Assembly: GCF_014841125.1 (NCBI RefSeq)
Contig: NZ_JACYTQ010000002.1
Span: 1,016,436-1,080,435, forward strand
Direction: 5' to 3'
DNA length: 64,000 nucleotides
DNA from: Echinicola arenosa
Lineage (GTDB): Bacteria > Bacteroidota > Bacteroidia > Cytophagales > Cyclobacteriaceae
Part shown: positions 52,610-61,480 of the stretch, piece after piece
Position numbering within the stretch: position 1 is the stretch's first letter
Layout of the letters: each line of letters begins with the position of its first letter
Made by a program: the position numbers and the translations under genes
The notes under the pieces: model-generated
Databases searched by the model: none
What the model saw: only the letters and a program-made list of their open reading frames with translations
What the model was told of the DNA's origin: nothing

Positions 52610-52937
52610 TTTTAAGTCAGCAACTGGAGTTTTGAGGAAGGTCTCAATAGTAGCTGTTGTTATTGTATTTTTTACGGTAAGAGATAATGCAAATATGCTG
52701 CTAACCACTTTGATGTTTTGTGCCTTTTTTACCTTTTTGGACTAGACCAAACATTTCCAATCGAATCCTTTAAAATGGGCTTCTGCTTTACCAATAATAG
52801 CAATGGTAAATCTCCTTATTATTGGAGAAGAAATGAGTTGGCTGAAAGGTGCAGCTTTGGTATGGACCGCATTGGGGTATTTGACATGGGTTATTGGGAA
52901 ATGGAATAACCAGCATTATATAGAAAAGTCTGACTGA
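52596..52937 (+). pseudogene. Small membrane protein gene interrupted by in-frame TAG
   Basis: The ATG at 52596 overlaps the end of the exported-protein gene. It reads MNKIDFKSATGVLRKVSIVA with two hydrophobic segments to TAG at 52743-52745 (codon 50). The same frame continues TKHFQSNPLKWASALPIIAM, then VNLLIIGEEMSWLKGAALVW, and ends at TGA 52935-52937, giving 113 codons. Both sides are membrane-protein-like. It is a nonsense pseudogene, a recoded stop, or a sequencing error. Confidence 0.75.
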
Positions 52938-53137
52938 TCCTAAAATCAGGTTCGGAATGTGGATAAGTTTTTAGATGGCTGGGCAATAGTCCCATAGGAT
53001 TTATGGTTTTATTAGGTAGTAGAAATGATTATTAGCCAGGTTTACGCATTTCAGACCTGGGCTACAGACAATGAAGGAAGCTCAGGTTAATGTCAACTAG
53101 GCTAATTGATTTTTATAATATCACTTAAACCAGTAGC
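52938..53137. repeat. Possible extragenic repeat with hairpin, plus a DnaA-box 11-mer
   Basis: TGTGGATAAGT at 52958-52968 is one of the dispersed motif copies. Further on, TAGCCAGGT...ACCTGGGCTA (about 53033-53064) can form a hairpin with one bulge. The block from about 52975 resembles extragenic repeats of Cyclobacteriaceae; copy number in the genome is not testable here. Confidence 0.35.
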
Positions 53138-53521
53138 ATGATGATTGAACAACTCGAAACTTACCCAAAAAATGTGCTTTCGCTTGCTTTGATAGATAAT
53201 TTCAGCACGGAGGATGAGAAGCTATTTGAAAAGTTGATGGAGGATAAATTGGCCCAAGGCTATGAACAGGTGAATGTGCTGATCAAGCTTGATGAGCTTA
53301 AAGTTTCTAATATTAGTGTAAAGGCTTTTTTTGAAGATGTGATCTATTTATTGAGAAAATATAAACGCTTGGGCAATTTAGCTGTTGTGGCGCACTCCAA
53401 AGTGGTAAAAGCATTGGTTCCCATTGACAACCTGTTTTTTGAGCGGTCAAGCCTGAATAGGGAAGAAAGGTATTTTGATGTTTCTCAAATGGCTCAGGCA
53501 CTAAAATTTGTGGGTGTTTAA
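53138..53521 (+). CDS. SpoIIAA-like family protein (PF11964 type)
   Basis: A 127-residue STAS-like single-domain protein: FSTEDEKLFEKLMEDKLAQG, VNVLIKLDELKVSNISVKAF, and the C-terminal VVAHSKVVKALVPIDNLFF. The family is not the partner-switch antagonist of Bacillus and has an unclear role, possibly lipid or cofactor binding. It precedes the LuxR-type regulator by about 100 bp on the same strand. Confidence 0.87.
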   Translation: MMIEQLETYPKNVLSLALIDNFSTEDEKLFEKLMEDKLAQGYEQVNVLIKLDELKVSNISVKAFFEDVIYLLRKYKRLGNLAVVAHSKVVKALVPIDNLFFERSSLNREERYFDVSQMAQALKFVGV

Positions 53522-53580
53522 AAATATGTGACCAATTATCGAAGTGTTTTCCTTTCAAATCCTTATTTTCATAAAAACAG

Positions 53581-53588
53581 TATATTTG
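53581..53588 (+). promoter_or_regulatory. Candidate -7 promoter element before the LuxR-type regulator
   Basis: TATATTTG matches TAnnTTTG, 33 bp before the ATG at 53621. It lies downstream of an alternative GTG start (53528), which supports the ATG. The -33 element is not clear. Confidence 0.35.
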
Positions 53589-53620
53589 CAGGACAGTTAA
53601 TCCCTCCTGACTTAGTGTTT

Positions 53621-54418
53621 ATGAAAAGTGGCATTACGCATCTGGTTGATTTATGGAGAGAAGGGTATTCTAACCACATTGAAAAGTACCAACCCTACCA
53701 AGCAATAGAGCAATTAAAGCATGTGGCGGCATTGTTCAGCCCTGGTGAATTTTATTATTTTATTTTGAACATGTACAATTTGGAGTTGGAGTATGTTCAT
53801 CCTGGAGTGAGTAAGTTTATTGATGTAAACCCTGGAGACACCAAAATCGAAGAGCTGCTGACTACGGTTGTTCCTGATGATATGGCATCTGTTCAGGACA
53901 AGGAATTGCTGCTGAAGGAATTTATGGACAATATTGTCGACCCCAAGCAATTGCCTTTTTATAAAATGATGTACATGTACCGAATGAGGGATCGGAATGG
54001 GAAATTCCGTACCATGCTTTTACAGGTAAATGTGCTTTCTGTGTCAGAAAATGGAAAAGTGGAACACATCCTCAGTGTGCATACAGATATTTCCTATATG
54101 GGTGTAAGCAAGACAGACAAAGTTTCTTTTATAAGCTTGAATGAAGGGAAGTCTTACTATAACATCGACCCGAAAGCTGATCCATTTCGACAAGAAAATG
54201 ACGAGGAAAACTGTCATTGTATTAGCGAGTTGCTCACCAAAAGGGAGCTTGAGGTGATTCAACTTTCTTCCAGAGGACTAAGCGTAAGTAAAATGGCGAT
54301 CGAGCTGAATATTTCTGAATATACGGTTAGAACGCACCGTAAAAACATGCTGAAGAAAACGGAGTTTTCCAACATACCTGAGTTGGTTTCGCATTGTATC
54401 ATGGAGGGCTTGATCTAA
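53621..54418 (+). CDS. LuxR-type HTH transcriptional regulator with PAS-like sensor domain
   Basis: 265 residues from the ATG at 53621 (296 if a GTG at 53528 is used). The N-terminal PAS-like region (about 40-175, FYYFILNMYNLELEYVHPGV, VNVLSVSENGKVEHILSVHT) is followed by an acidic linker and a C-terminal GerE/LuxR helix-turn-helix LTKRELEVIQLSSRGLSVSK. The second helix segment is ISEYTVRTHRKNMLKK. A sensor role is implied, but the signal is not known. It is possibly linked to the SpoIIAA-like gene or the K+ channel gene downstream. Confidence 0.9.
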   Translation: MKSGITHLVDLWREGYSNHIEKYQPYQAIEQLKHVAALFSPGEFYYFILNMYNLELEYVHPGVSKFIDVNPGDTKIEELLTTVVPDDMASVQDKELLLKEFMDNIVDPKQLPFYKMMYMYRMRDRNGKFRTMLLQVNVLSVSENGKVEHILSVHTDISYMGVSKTDKVSFISLNEGKSYYNIDPKADPFRQENDEENCHCISELLTKRELEVIQLSSRGLSVSKMAIELNISEYTVRTHRKNMLKKTEFSNIPELVSHCIMEGLI

Positions 54419-54520
54419 TTAACACAGATTTGTTCTAAATGATCAGTTGAGGCACTTGATGGGGTGATAAAACAAGAATTTATTTGTATCATTATTTTTT
54501 GACCCAAACACCTCATTATC

Positions 54521-55192
54521 ATGGAGAAAATCATGATCTTCCTCAAAAGGAAAAAGTATGAGATTTTGCTTTTAGCACTTGTACAACATTTGTATACTGC
54601 AATTTTTTTTAAAGACCTGGTTTTCTATATGCAATATATTTGGCCCATTAATACCATGCTTTTAGGCCTGGCCAGTGTCGGGGTTTTTATTGAAAGAGGA
54701 AAGTGGAAAATCATCATTAGGAACATTTTACTGGTGATAGTAATTTTATTGCCCGTATGTCATTCTTTATTTAAGGATTCCCAATTTTTTATAGAGTTGC
54801 TGTCTCTCATTTATATGGTATTTTTTGCATTGATTTTTTGGGAAGTCATCAAGTTTTTAATCAAACCAAGTTATGTCAATGCAGATATCATTTTTGCTGC
54901 CGCATGTGGGTATTTTATGTTGATTGAGATAAGTGTATTTGTCCTGCAATTCGAGTTCTACAGGAATACAGCCTCTATTACTAACTTGAATACTTCAACA
55001 TTGGCAGATACGTATCTTGATTTGGTTTATTTGGCATCCATTATACAAACTACTATTGGGTTTGGTGACATTACGCCATCCATTCATGTTACCAAGTTGA
55101 CTACTTCTTTTTTAGGTGTGATCAGTCAGTTTTACAATGTAGTGTTAGTGGGCATCCTGATCAGTAAATATTCTAGTTATCGAAAAAGCTAA
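54521..55192 (+). CDS. Two-pore-type potassium channel protein (Ion_trans_2 family)
   Basis: A 223-residue membrane protein with predicted helices at about 14-30, 43-57, 66-80, 90-113 and 125-145, then the pore loop SIIQTTIGFGDITPS (TxGFGD filter at 178-183) and a final helix. This resembles single-pore K+ channels without a cytoplasmic RCK domain. The family matches KcsA-like pores; gating is not predictable. Confidence 0.88.
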   Translation: MEKIMIFLKRKKYEILLLALVQHLYTAIFFKDLVFYMQYIWPINTMLLGLASVGVFIERGKWKIIIRNILLVIVILLPVCHSLFKDSQFFIELLSLIYMVFFALIFWEVIKFLIKPSYVNADIIFAAACGYFMLIEISVFVLQFEFYRNTASITNLNTSTLADTYLDLVYLASIIQTTIGFGDITPSIHVTKLTTSFLGVISQFYNVVLVGILISKYSSYRKS

Positions 55193-55327
55193 TTCAGTAC
55201 AGGGTCCAAAAGAAAAGTATTTGACTTCTTAAGCTCATCGAGGGCTTAAGCAGCGACAAAGTTGATTTCTAAAGGAAAGATTTGCGTAATATTGTTGGCA
55301 TCACACAAACTTAAATTCCTTACCCTA

Positions 55328-56188
55328 ATGAAGAAATTCTATTCAATTTTACTTGGATTGCTACTGACAGCTAGCATACTTAAGGCTCAAGAGAAGTCAC
55401 CATATATGATTTATAATGCCAAAGGCAAGAAAGTCAGCTATAAAAAAATGTTGAAGACTTTGGAAAAGGCAGATATCATTCTTTTTGGGGAAGAACACAA
55501 CTCAGCAATAGCTCATTGGCTGCAATATGAGGTCTGCAAGGACTTGGGAAAGTCCAGGGAGTTGATTTTGGGAGCAGAGATGTTTGAAGCGGATAACCAA
55601 GAATCATTGGATGATTTTCTTTCTGGACAAATAGATCAAAAGGGCCTAGATACATTGGCCAGACTGTGGAATAATTATAAGACGGACTATGCGCCCTTGG
55701 TAAATTTTGCCAAGGATAATAACCTTCCCTTTATTGCAACCAATGTGCCTAGGAAGTTTGCCAGCAAAGTGTATAAAGAAGGTGGCTTTGAAGCTTTGGA
55801 AAGTCTATCAGAACATGAAAAATCATGGATAGCTCCACTTCCTGTAGCTTTTGATGCTAACTTACCAGGGTATCAAAATATGTTGCGCATGATGGGTGAT
55901 CATGGCAGTGTCGACATGGTGAAGGCACAGGCGATCAAAGATGCCACCATGGCCTACTTTATTTCTAAAAACTATCAGCAAGGTAAACTGTTTATACATT
56001 ACAACGGAGCTTATCACTCTAATAATTACGAAGGAATATTGTGGTATTTGAAAAACGATGATTCGTCAAGGGTGTATAGAACCATTTCTACAGTTACACA
56101 GCAAGATGTTTATGAATTAAAGGAAGAGCATAAGCAGTTAGCTGATTTTATCATTTGTGTGGATGAGGATATGACCAAGACCTATTGA
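55328..56188 (+). CDS. ChaN/DUF399 family iron-regulated lipoprotein-like protein
   Basis: The ATG at 55328 gives 286 residues with a signal peptide MKKFYSILLGLLLTASILKA; upstream codons to 55262 are not needed. The ChaN pattern is IILFGEEHNSAIAHWLQYEV, ELILGAEMFEADNQESLDDF and LFIHYNGAYHSNNYEGILWY, with His residues that bind heme in Campylobacter ChaN. A role in heme or iron handling is inferred from homologues. It is a single gene. Confidence 0.9.
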   Translation: MKKFYSILLGLLLTASILKAQEKSPYMIYNAKGKKVSYKKMLKTLEKADIILFGEEHNSAIAHWLQYEVCKDLGKSRELILGAEMFEADNQESLDDFLSGQIDQKGLDTLARLWNNYKTDYAPLVNFAKDNNLPFIATNVPRKFASKVYKEGGFEALESLSEHEKSWIAPLPVAFDANLPGYQNMLRMMGDHGSVDMVKAQAIKDATMAYFISKNYQQGKLFIHYNGAYHSNNYEGILWYLKNDDSSRVYRTISTVTQQDVYELKEEHKQLADFIICVDEDMTKTY

Positions 56189-56313
56189 TCAGTTCTTTGG
56201 ATTTTAGTTCATGATGAATGGGATATCAAATATTAACTGTATTTTTATTTTATGTATTGAGCTTATTTTGAGTAAACAAGCTAAGGTTTTGCAGAAATGT
56301 TAATCATTGACCG

Positions 56314-58203
56314 ATGAGGAAGTTTTTAGGGAGTATTTTGGTTTTAACATGGGTGTCATTCGGTTTGTCATATGGTCAGACTGATAGTTTAAGCCGATCA
56401 AGGGATTCTATCAATGCCCTTAAATTGGAATCTTATGAATCCAAAATTGCTGCTATAGAAATGCAGCGGAGAGCGGATTCCATCAGGCGAGCAGAACTCG
56501 AATTGCAATTGAATTCCCTTAAAACCACCGACAACCTCAAAAAAGAAGAGTTGCAGGCCCAACTCAATGAAATAAGCAGCCGAGAATCAGCCAGGTTGGC
56601 CCAAAAAAGAGCACAAATAGATTCTCTACGCAAAAACACGGAAGGTTATCCTGTGTTTGGCGTAAATAGCGATACACTTTTTTTCATTTACACTAAGATT
56701 GGAGCTTCTAGACCCAAGGAACGGGCAGCGCAAATTACCGAGAAAATACAAGCCTTATATGATGATGATTACTTGAACCTGGATAACATCAAGGTGGTGG
56801 CGGTGGATAATCTGGCGGATATTGTTTACGAGGAAACCATTCTAATGAGTGTTTCAGAGATGGATGGACTTTGGAATGATACCACCACTCATGGACTGGC
56901 AGAAAACTATGCTGAGATTATCAAGGGTTCCATTGTTCAGGCCAAGAAAGACAATAGTTTTGTATCTATCCTAATTAGTATTGCTTTGGTGGCGTTGGCC
57001 ATCGGTGGCACTTGGTTTTTGCTATGGGCTATCGGAAAAGGACATAGGTCGGCATTGAAGTTTATCGCCAACCGGAAAGACCAATGGCTGAAAGATCTTT
57101 CTTATAAAGACTATACTTTTCTATCCGCTTATCAGGAGTTGAAAATAATCATTTTTGCGAGTAGACTGATAAAATGGGTCATTTATGTATTGGTATTGTA
57201 CATCGCTTTACCTTTGGTTTTTAGTATTTTTCCTTTTACCAGAGGTTGGTCGGTTCAGCTCTTTGATTTAATCTGGTCTCCTTTTAAGTCAATTTTTATA
57301 TCTGTTTATGAGTTTTTACCGGATCTCTTTAGCATTTTGGCCATTTATTTGGTCATGCGATATGTGATCAGGTTTGTCAAATACATATTTGAAGAGATCC
57401 AACATGAGAAACTGGTGATCACTGGTTTTCATGTGGATTGGGCCAAACCCACTTATAACATTGTCAAGTTTCTGCTCTATGCTTTTATGTTGGTGATCAT
57501 TTTCCCGCATCTGCCAGGCTCTGATTCCGATGCGTTTAAGGGTGTATCCGTTTTTATTGGGATTCTATTCTCTTTGGGTTCATCCTCGGCCATTTCCAAT
57601 ATGATAGCGGGTTTAGTCATTACTTATATGCGACCTTTTAAAATAGGAGATCGTATCCGACTTGGAGAAACCAGCGGAGATGTAGTTGAAAAAACCCTCT
57701 TGGTAACCCGGCTTAGAACCATCAAAAATGAAGAAATTACCATTCCCAATTCAGCGATTCTTACTGGTAACACCATCAACTACAGCTCTTACTCCAAAAA
57801 TGAAGGTTTGATTATCCACACTACGGTCACCATCGGTTATGATGTGCCTTGGCAGAAGATGTATGATACGTTGATTGAGGCGGCACTGAGGACAGATATG
57901 ATTATGAAAGAGCCCAAGCCTTTTGTTTTACAGACCAGTTTGGATGATTTTTATGTGGCCTATCAAATCAATGCGCACACACAAGAAGCCAGTAGGCAAG
58001 CACTAATCTACAGTAACCTTCACCAGAACATCCAAGATGTTTGTAACGAAAACGGTATAGAGATCCTTTCCCCGCACTACCGAGCTGCCAGAGATGGAAA
58101 TGCTACCACCATTCCGGCCGATTACTTACCAGAGGATTATCAGGCTCCGTCTTTTAATGTCAAAATGGATAAAGGGAATGGAGACGAAAAAGACAAAGAA
58201 TAA
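56314..58203 (+). CDS. Mechanosensitive ion channel (MscS) family protein
   Basis: A 629-residue protein with a signal peptide (ending LSYG), a long N-terminal coiled coil (about 25-115, EMQRRADSIRRAELELQLNS), several hydrophobic helices (about 215-235, 280-300, 325-345, 380-400) and the MscS pore/beta domain with GVSVFIGILFSLGSSSAISN and RPFKIGDRIRLGETSGDVVE. The extended periplasmic region resembles MscK/MscM-like channels. It protects against osmotic downshift. Confidence 0.94.
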   Translation: MRKFLGSILVLTWVSFGLSYGQTDSLSRSRDSINALKLESYESKIAAIEMQRRADSIRRAELELQLNSLKTTDNLKKEELQAQLNEISSRESARLAQKRAQIDSLRKNTEGYPVFGVNSDTLFFIYTKIGASRPKERAAQITEKIQALYDDDYLNLDNIKVVAVDNLADIVYEETILMSVSEMDGLWNDTTTHGLAENYAEIIKGSIVQAKKDNSFVSILISIALVALAIGGTWFLLWAIGKGHRSALKFIANRKDQWLKDLSYKDYTFLSAYQELKIIIFASRLIKWVIYVLVLYIALPLVFSIFPFTRGWSVQLFDLIWSPFKSIFISVYEFLPDLFSILAIYLVMRYVIRFVKYIFEEIQHEKLVITGFHVDWAKPTYNIVKFLLYAFMLVIIFPHLPGSDSDAFKGVSVFIGILFSLGSSSAISNMIAGLVITYMRPFKIGDRIRLGETSGDVVEKTLLVTRLRTIKNEEITIPNSAILTGNTINYSSYSKNEGLIIHTTVTIGYDVPWQKMYDTLIEAALRTDMIMKEPKPFVLQTSLDDFYVAYQINAHTQEASRQALIYSNLHQNIQDVCNENGIEILSPHYRAARDGNATTIPADYLPEDYQAPSFNVKMDKGNGDEKDKE

Positions 58204-58261
58204 ATTTATAAATCTATAGTTTAAGATTACAAAGCCATAATTATTTATCCTATTTCCCATC

Positions 58262-59089
58262 ATGACCAAAGCCCAACCATCACTATTATTGTTACTTTTT
58301 TTAATGGCAGCCTGTGTCAATAAGCCTTATCAAAAAGTGGGAGACTACTCCTACGTCCAAAACGCCAATAGGCAAAACAAAGGTTGGAAACTGATCTGGC
58401 AGGATGAATTTGAAAGTGACGAACTGGATACCAGCAAATGGACCAAAATTCCCCCTAATCAAGCAGATTGGGGAAATTACATGACTTCTGATGATCGGTG
58501 TTATGCCATTGAAGATGGGAAAATCTATTTGAAAGGTATCCAGAATAATGATTTGGAAAGTGATGAGAGACCTTTTCTGACTGGTGGTATTTACACCAAA
58601 GGAAAGTTTGCCTTTCAATACGGAAAGGTAGAAATCCATGCCAAGTTGGAGTCTGCACAAGGTGCTTGGCCCGCTATGTGGATGCTCTCAGAGCATCAGA
58701 AATATGGTAACTATCCCAGAAACGGAGAGATCGATATCATGGAGCATATCAATTTTGAGGATAAAATTTATCAGACGACCCACTCCTACTATACCTTAGA
58801 TCTCAAGCAAACCCAAAATCCTCCTCATGGCGGAACCGCCACTTTTGATAGAAAAGTGTTCAATACCTTTGGCTTGGAATGGTCTCCGGATAAGTTAGTA
58901 TTTACCTTAAATGGCAAAGAGACGTTTACTTATCCCAGAATCGAAAATGTGGATAAGTCCCAATGGCCGTATGATCAGCCGTTTTACCTGTTAATTGATA
59001 TGCAATTGGAAGGATCTTGGGTGGGAAAAGCCGATCCTAAAGACTTGCCCGTTCAAATGATTGTGGACTGGGTAAGGGTTTATCAGTAA
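58262..59089 (+). CDS. Glycoside hydrolase family 16 lipoprotein
   Basis: A 275-residue beta-glucanase/laminarinase-like enzyme. Lipobox MAAC (Cys18). The GH16 catalytic motif EIDIMEHI has nucleophile Glu156, Asp158 and acid/base Glu161, preceded by GAWPAMWMLSEHQKYGNYPR. It hydrolyses beta-1,3 or beta-1,3-1,4 glucan or agar/carrageenan-type substrates; the lack of GHXXE details leaves it open. Export to the cell surface is predicted. It is a single gene. Confidence 0.94.
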   Translation: MTKAQPSLLLLLFLMAACVNKPYQKVGDYSYVQNANRQNKGWKLIWQDEFESDELDTSKWTKIPPNQADWGNYMTSDDRCYAIEDGKIYLKGIQNNDLESDERPFLTGGIYTKGKFAFQYGKVEIHAKLESAQGAWPAMWMLSEHQKYGNYPRNGEIDIMEHINFEDKIYQTTHSYYTLDLKQTQNPPHGGTATFDRKVFNTFGLEWSPDKLVFTLNGKETFTYPRIENVDKSQWPYDQPFYLLIDMQLEGSWVGKADPKDLPVQMIVDWVRVYQ

Positions 59090-59193
59090 AAAGCTAACCA
59101 CATTATTGAAAATCCCGTATTAAGGTATCAGTACCATATTGTGATTTTGCAATGTGGATAAGTATACATCAATCTCCACAAATAGTTGAATAG

Positions 59194-59805
59194 ATGACTC
59201 CCAAACATTTTGTCCTAGCAGCCTTAATGCTTTTCTCAGGCTTACAATTAAGCTTAGCCCAACAAAGTCTTGAGGTTCCAGCCGATCCTACGGCCATTTC
59301 CCCTTTGCTGATTGGGGAAAAAATTCCAAACAGCCAACTGAAAGATCCTGAAGGTAATGAAGTTGCTTTGCAAGAGATAGTTAACAAGCAGCCCACCTTA
59401 TTGATCTTTTATCGTGGGGGTTGGTGCCCCTACTGCAATAAGCACTTAGCCGAATTACAAACTATCGAGCAGGATATTTTGGATATGGGCTATCAAATAG
59501 TAGCGATCAGTCCAGATGCGCCCGAGCAGCTGAAAACCACTTTGGATAAAAACGAACTCACATACAGTCTATACTCAGATAATGATCTAAAAGTAACCAA
59601 AGCTTTTGGTTTAGCTTTTCAAGCCCCCGACCGATATAAGGATATGCTCTTCAAAGCTTCCGATCAATTGAATCCGGGCATTATCCCTGTTCCGGCCGTC
59701 TTTGCTTTGGACCAAGAAGGTACGATACTGTTTGAATATATTAATCCAAATTACAATACCCGAATTAGTGGAGATCTGTTAAAGGCTGCGTTGGGGGCAT
59801 TGTAA
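59194..59805 (+). CDS. Peroxiredoxin-like AhpC/TSA family protein, exported
   Basis: A 203-residue thioredoxin-fold protein with a signal peptide ending SLAQ. The redox motif is FYRGGWCPYCNKHLAELQ (Cys78, Cys81), followed by IVAISPDAPEQLKTTL and PAVFALDQEGTILFEYINPN. The CxxC arrangement resembles peroxiredoxin-like/TlpA-like proteins (YRGGWCPYC type), probably a periplasmic thiol peroxidase or disulfide reductase. It lies 104 bp after the GH16 gene. Confidence 0.9.
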   Translation: MTPKHFVLAALMLFSGLQLSLAQQSLEVPADPTAISPLLIGEKIPNSQLKDPEGNEVALQEIVNKQPTLLIFYRGGWCPYCNKHLAELQTIEQDILDMGYQIVAISPDAPEQLKTTLDKNELTYSLYSDNDLKVTKAFGLAFQAPDRYKDMLFKASDQLNPGIIPVPAVFALDQEGTILFEYINPNYNTRISGDLLKAALGAL

Positions 59806-59901
59806 CATCCCTGAAATAAAAATAGGAGGATCAGTGGGAAAGAAGGATTTGAACAAGTTGATCGTATATGCTTCCTAAATAGCTTCTCATTTTATTTGAT
59901 G

Positions 59902-59940
59902 CTAAAAAGCCCAGCAAGAAACACTTGCTGGGCTTTTTAG
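59902..59940. terminator. Strong bidirectional terminator
   Basis: CTAAAAAGCCCAGCAAG (59902-59918) and CTTGCTGGGCTTTTTAG (59924-59940) are a perfect 17-bp stem with a 5-nt loop and T-runs on both strands, between the peroxiredoxin-like gene (+) and the HxlR gene (-). Confidence 0.9.
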
Positions 59941-59954
59941 TATTAATGTTTTAT

Positions 59955-60317
59955 CTATTCCTCTACCATCACAACTTCCCGATGTTCCAGTCCCCATTTG
60001 ACCATGGCATCTAGGACATTTTTGATCTTTTTACCAGAAGGGGTGAGCTCATATTCCACGGTCACTGGTGTGGTGTCATGGACCGTTCTTTTGACGATAC
60101 TATTCAGTTCCAACTCCTTCAGCTCTTTGGAGAGCATTCGGGGTGTAATCTTAGAAATATCCCTTTCCAGCTCTTTGAATCGTTTTTTGCCATAGCACAG
60201 GGAGCCAATGATGGGCAATTTCCATTTTCCACTGATTACATTCATGGCCTCACGGACGGCGATAACAAATTCACCGGAGCATATATGAACTTTTTGGTTT
60301 TCTACTAATGTTTCCAT
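59955..60317 (-). CDS. HxlR-family winged-helix transcriptional regulator
   Basis: 120 residues from the ATG at 60317; a GTG at 60335 would add six. HxlR signature: AVREAMNVISGKWKLPIIGS, RFKELERDISKITPRMLSKE and VKRTVHDTTPVTVEYELTPS. A cysteine at residue 13 of the preferred start (HICSGEF) is in the position used for redox sensing in some HxlR proteins such as YodB/HypR. It is divergent from a nitroreductase-DoxX pair that it probably controls through the operator in between. Confidence 0.93.
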   Translation of the reverse strand: METLVENQKVHICSGEFVIAVREAMNVISGKWKLPIIGSLCYGKKRFKELERDISKITPRMLSKELKELELNSIVKRTVHDTTPVTVEYELTPSGKKIKNVLDAMVKWGLEHREVVMVEE

Positions 60318-60333
60318 GATTCTAAAGTCTGTC

Positions 60334-60369
60334 ACTATACAATAGTATACTAGTATACAATAGTATAGT
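60334..60369. promoter_or_regulatory. HxlR operator region with repeated palindromic half-sites
   Basis: Two copies of GTATAC-type repeats (half-site GTATACAATAGTATA) surround a central perfect 14-bp palindrome GTATACTAGTATAC (60345-60358). The motif overlaps the likely -33 region of the nitroreductase promoter and the start of the HxlR transcript, so one HxlR dimer array could repress both genes. Confidence 0.7.
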
Positions 60370-60372
60370 AGT

Positions 60373-60380
60373 TACTTTTG
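60373..60380 (+). promoter_or_regulatory. -7 promoter element of the nitroreductase gene
   Basis: TACTTTTG matches TAnnTTTG, 51 bp before the nitroreductase ATG and immediately after the HxlR operator. A TTTG -33 box is absent; the operator occupies that position. Confidence 0.5.
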
Positions 60381-60431
60381 TATAGCAAATATAGCTAATT
60401 TTGTCATATCAAAAAATGAAACTTAAAGATT

Positions 60432-61064
60432 ATGAGCTTAATAGAGAATTTAGAATGGCGTTATGCCACCAAAAAAATGAACGGTAAGGCCGTACCTCAG
60501 GAAAAAGTAGATTACATCTTAGAAGCAGCACGTTTGGCGCCTTCTTCCTCTGGTTTGCAGCCTTACAGGGTTTTGGTAATCACTGATCCGGAAATCAAGG
60601 AAAAGATCAAGCCGATCGCGTGGGACCAAAGTCAAATTATCGATGCTTCACACATTCTGGTATTTGCTTCTTGGGACAAATATACAGAGGACAAAATCTT
60701 GGAGGTTTTCCATAAGACCTTAGAAGAAAGAGGGCTTCCCATGGATACCATGGATGCCTATAAGGAAAGGTTGTGGGGTATGTACAGTCAGCTTCCTGAG
60801 GAATGGCACGCCAACCATGCAGCTAAGCAGGCTTATATCGCCTTTGGGATGGCCATTGCCGCTGCTGCAGAGCAGAAAGTTGATGCTACACCGATGGAAG
60901 GATTTGACAATGCAGCTTTGGACAAGTTGTTGGGCCTTGAAGAGCATGGTCTTAAAAGTGCTGTCATTTTGCCACTCGGATACAGAGATGAATCTGAGGA
61001 CTGGAATTTGAACTTGAAGAAGGTGAGAACTGCCAAAGAAGAGTTCTTGTTAGAAACTGTTTAA
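60432..61064 (+). CDS. NAD(P)H-dependent nitroreductase family protein
   Basis: A 210-residue flavin reductase of the NfsB/NfnB type. N-terminal EWRYATKKMNGKAVPQEKVD with the FMN-binding RYATKKM/Lys, RLAPSSSGLQPYRVLVI, KQAYIAFGMAIAAAAEQKVD and GLEEHGLKSAVILPLGYRDE are family signatures. It reduces quinones, nitro compounds or azo compounds. Located with HxlR divergent and DoxX downstream (16 bp), it is a typical electrophile-response unit. Confidence 0.94.
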   Translation: MSLIENLEWRYATKKMNGKAVPQEKVDYILEAARLAPSSSGLQPYRVLVITDPEIKEKIKPIAWDQSQIIDASHILVFASWDKYTEDKILEVFHKTLEERGLPMDTMDAYKERLWGMYSQLPEEWHANHAAKQAYIAFGMAIAAAAEQKVDATPMEGFDNAALDKLLGLEEHGLKSAVILPLGYRDESEDWNLNLKKVRTAKEEFLLETV

Positions 61065-61080
61065 TGCAAAGAAAGAGAAG

Positions 61081-61455
61081 ATGAAAAAAGATAACGTTAT
61101 TTACTGGGTGACTACAGCAATCGTGGCTTTGATGATGCTTTTCAGCGCCTATAATTACTTTGCTGACCCAAATATGAAGGCCGGTTTTGAAGCCATGGGC
61201 TTTCCTGATTTCTTCCGAATAGAATTGGGAACGGCCAAGATCATTGGTGCTTTGGTGCTGCTGATTCCAGGCATACCTCAATTGTTGAAGACAGGCGCTT
61301 ATGTTGGTTTTGTGATTGTGTTCGTTTCAGCATTTATCACGCACTTGGCTTTGGGAGATGCTTTTTCAGCGGCAGTGATGCCATTGGTGTTTTTAGCCAT
61401 CTTATTGGTTTCTTTCCGATTCCAGCAAAAGCGATTGGCTACTGTCAATGAGTAA
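61081..61455 (+). CDS. DoxX-like family membrane protein
   Basis: A 124-residue protein with four transmembrane helices (about 7-25, 47-66, 74-93, 99-117) and the DoxX-family FRIELGTAKIIGALVLLIPG. DoxX proteins are common neighbours of quinone or nitro reductases. It is co-transcribed with the nitroreductase gene. Confidence 0.9.
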   Translation: MKKDNVIYWVTTAIVALMMLFSAYNYFADPNMKAGFEAMGFPDFFRIELGTAKIIGALVLLIPGIPQLLKTGAYVGFVIVFVSAFITHLALGDAFSAAVMPLVFLAILLVSFRFQQKRLATVNE

Positions 61456-61480
61456 ACCGTAAATAAACAACCATTTAGAG

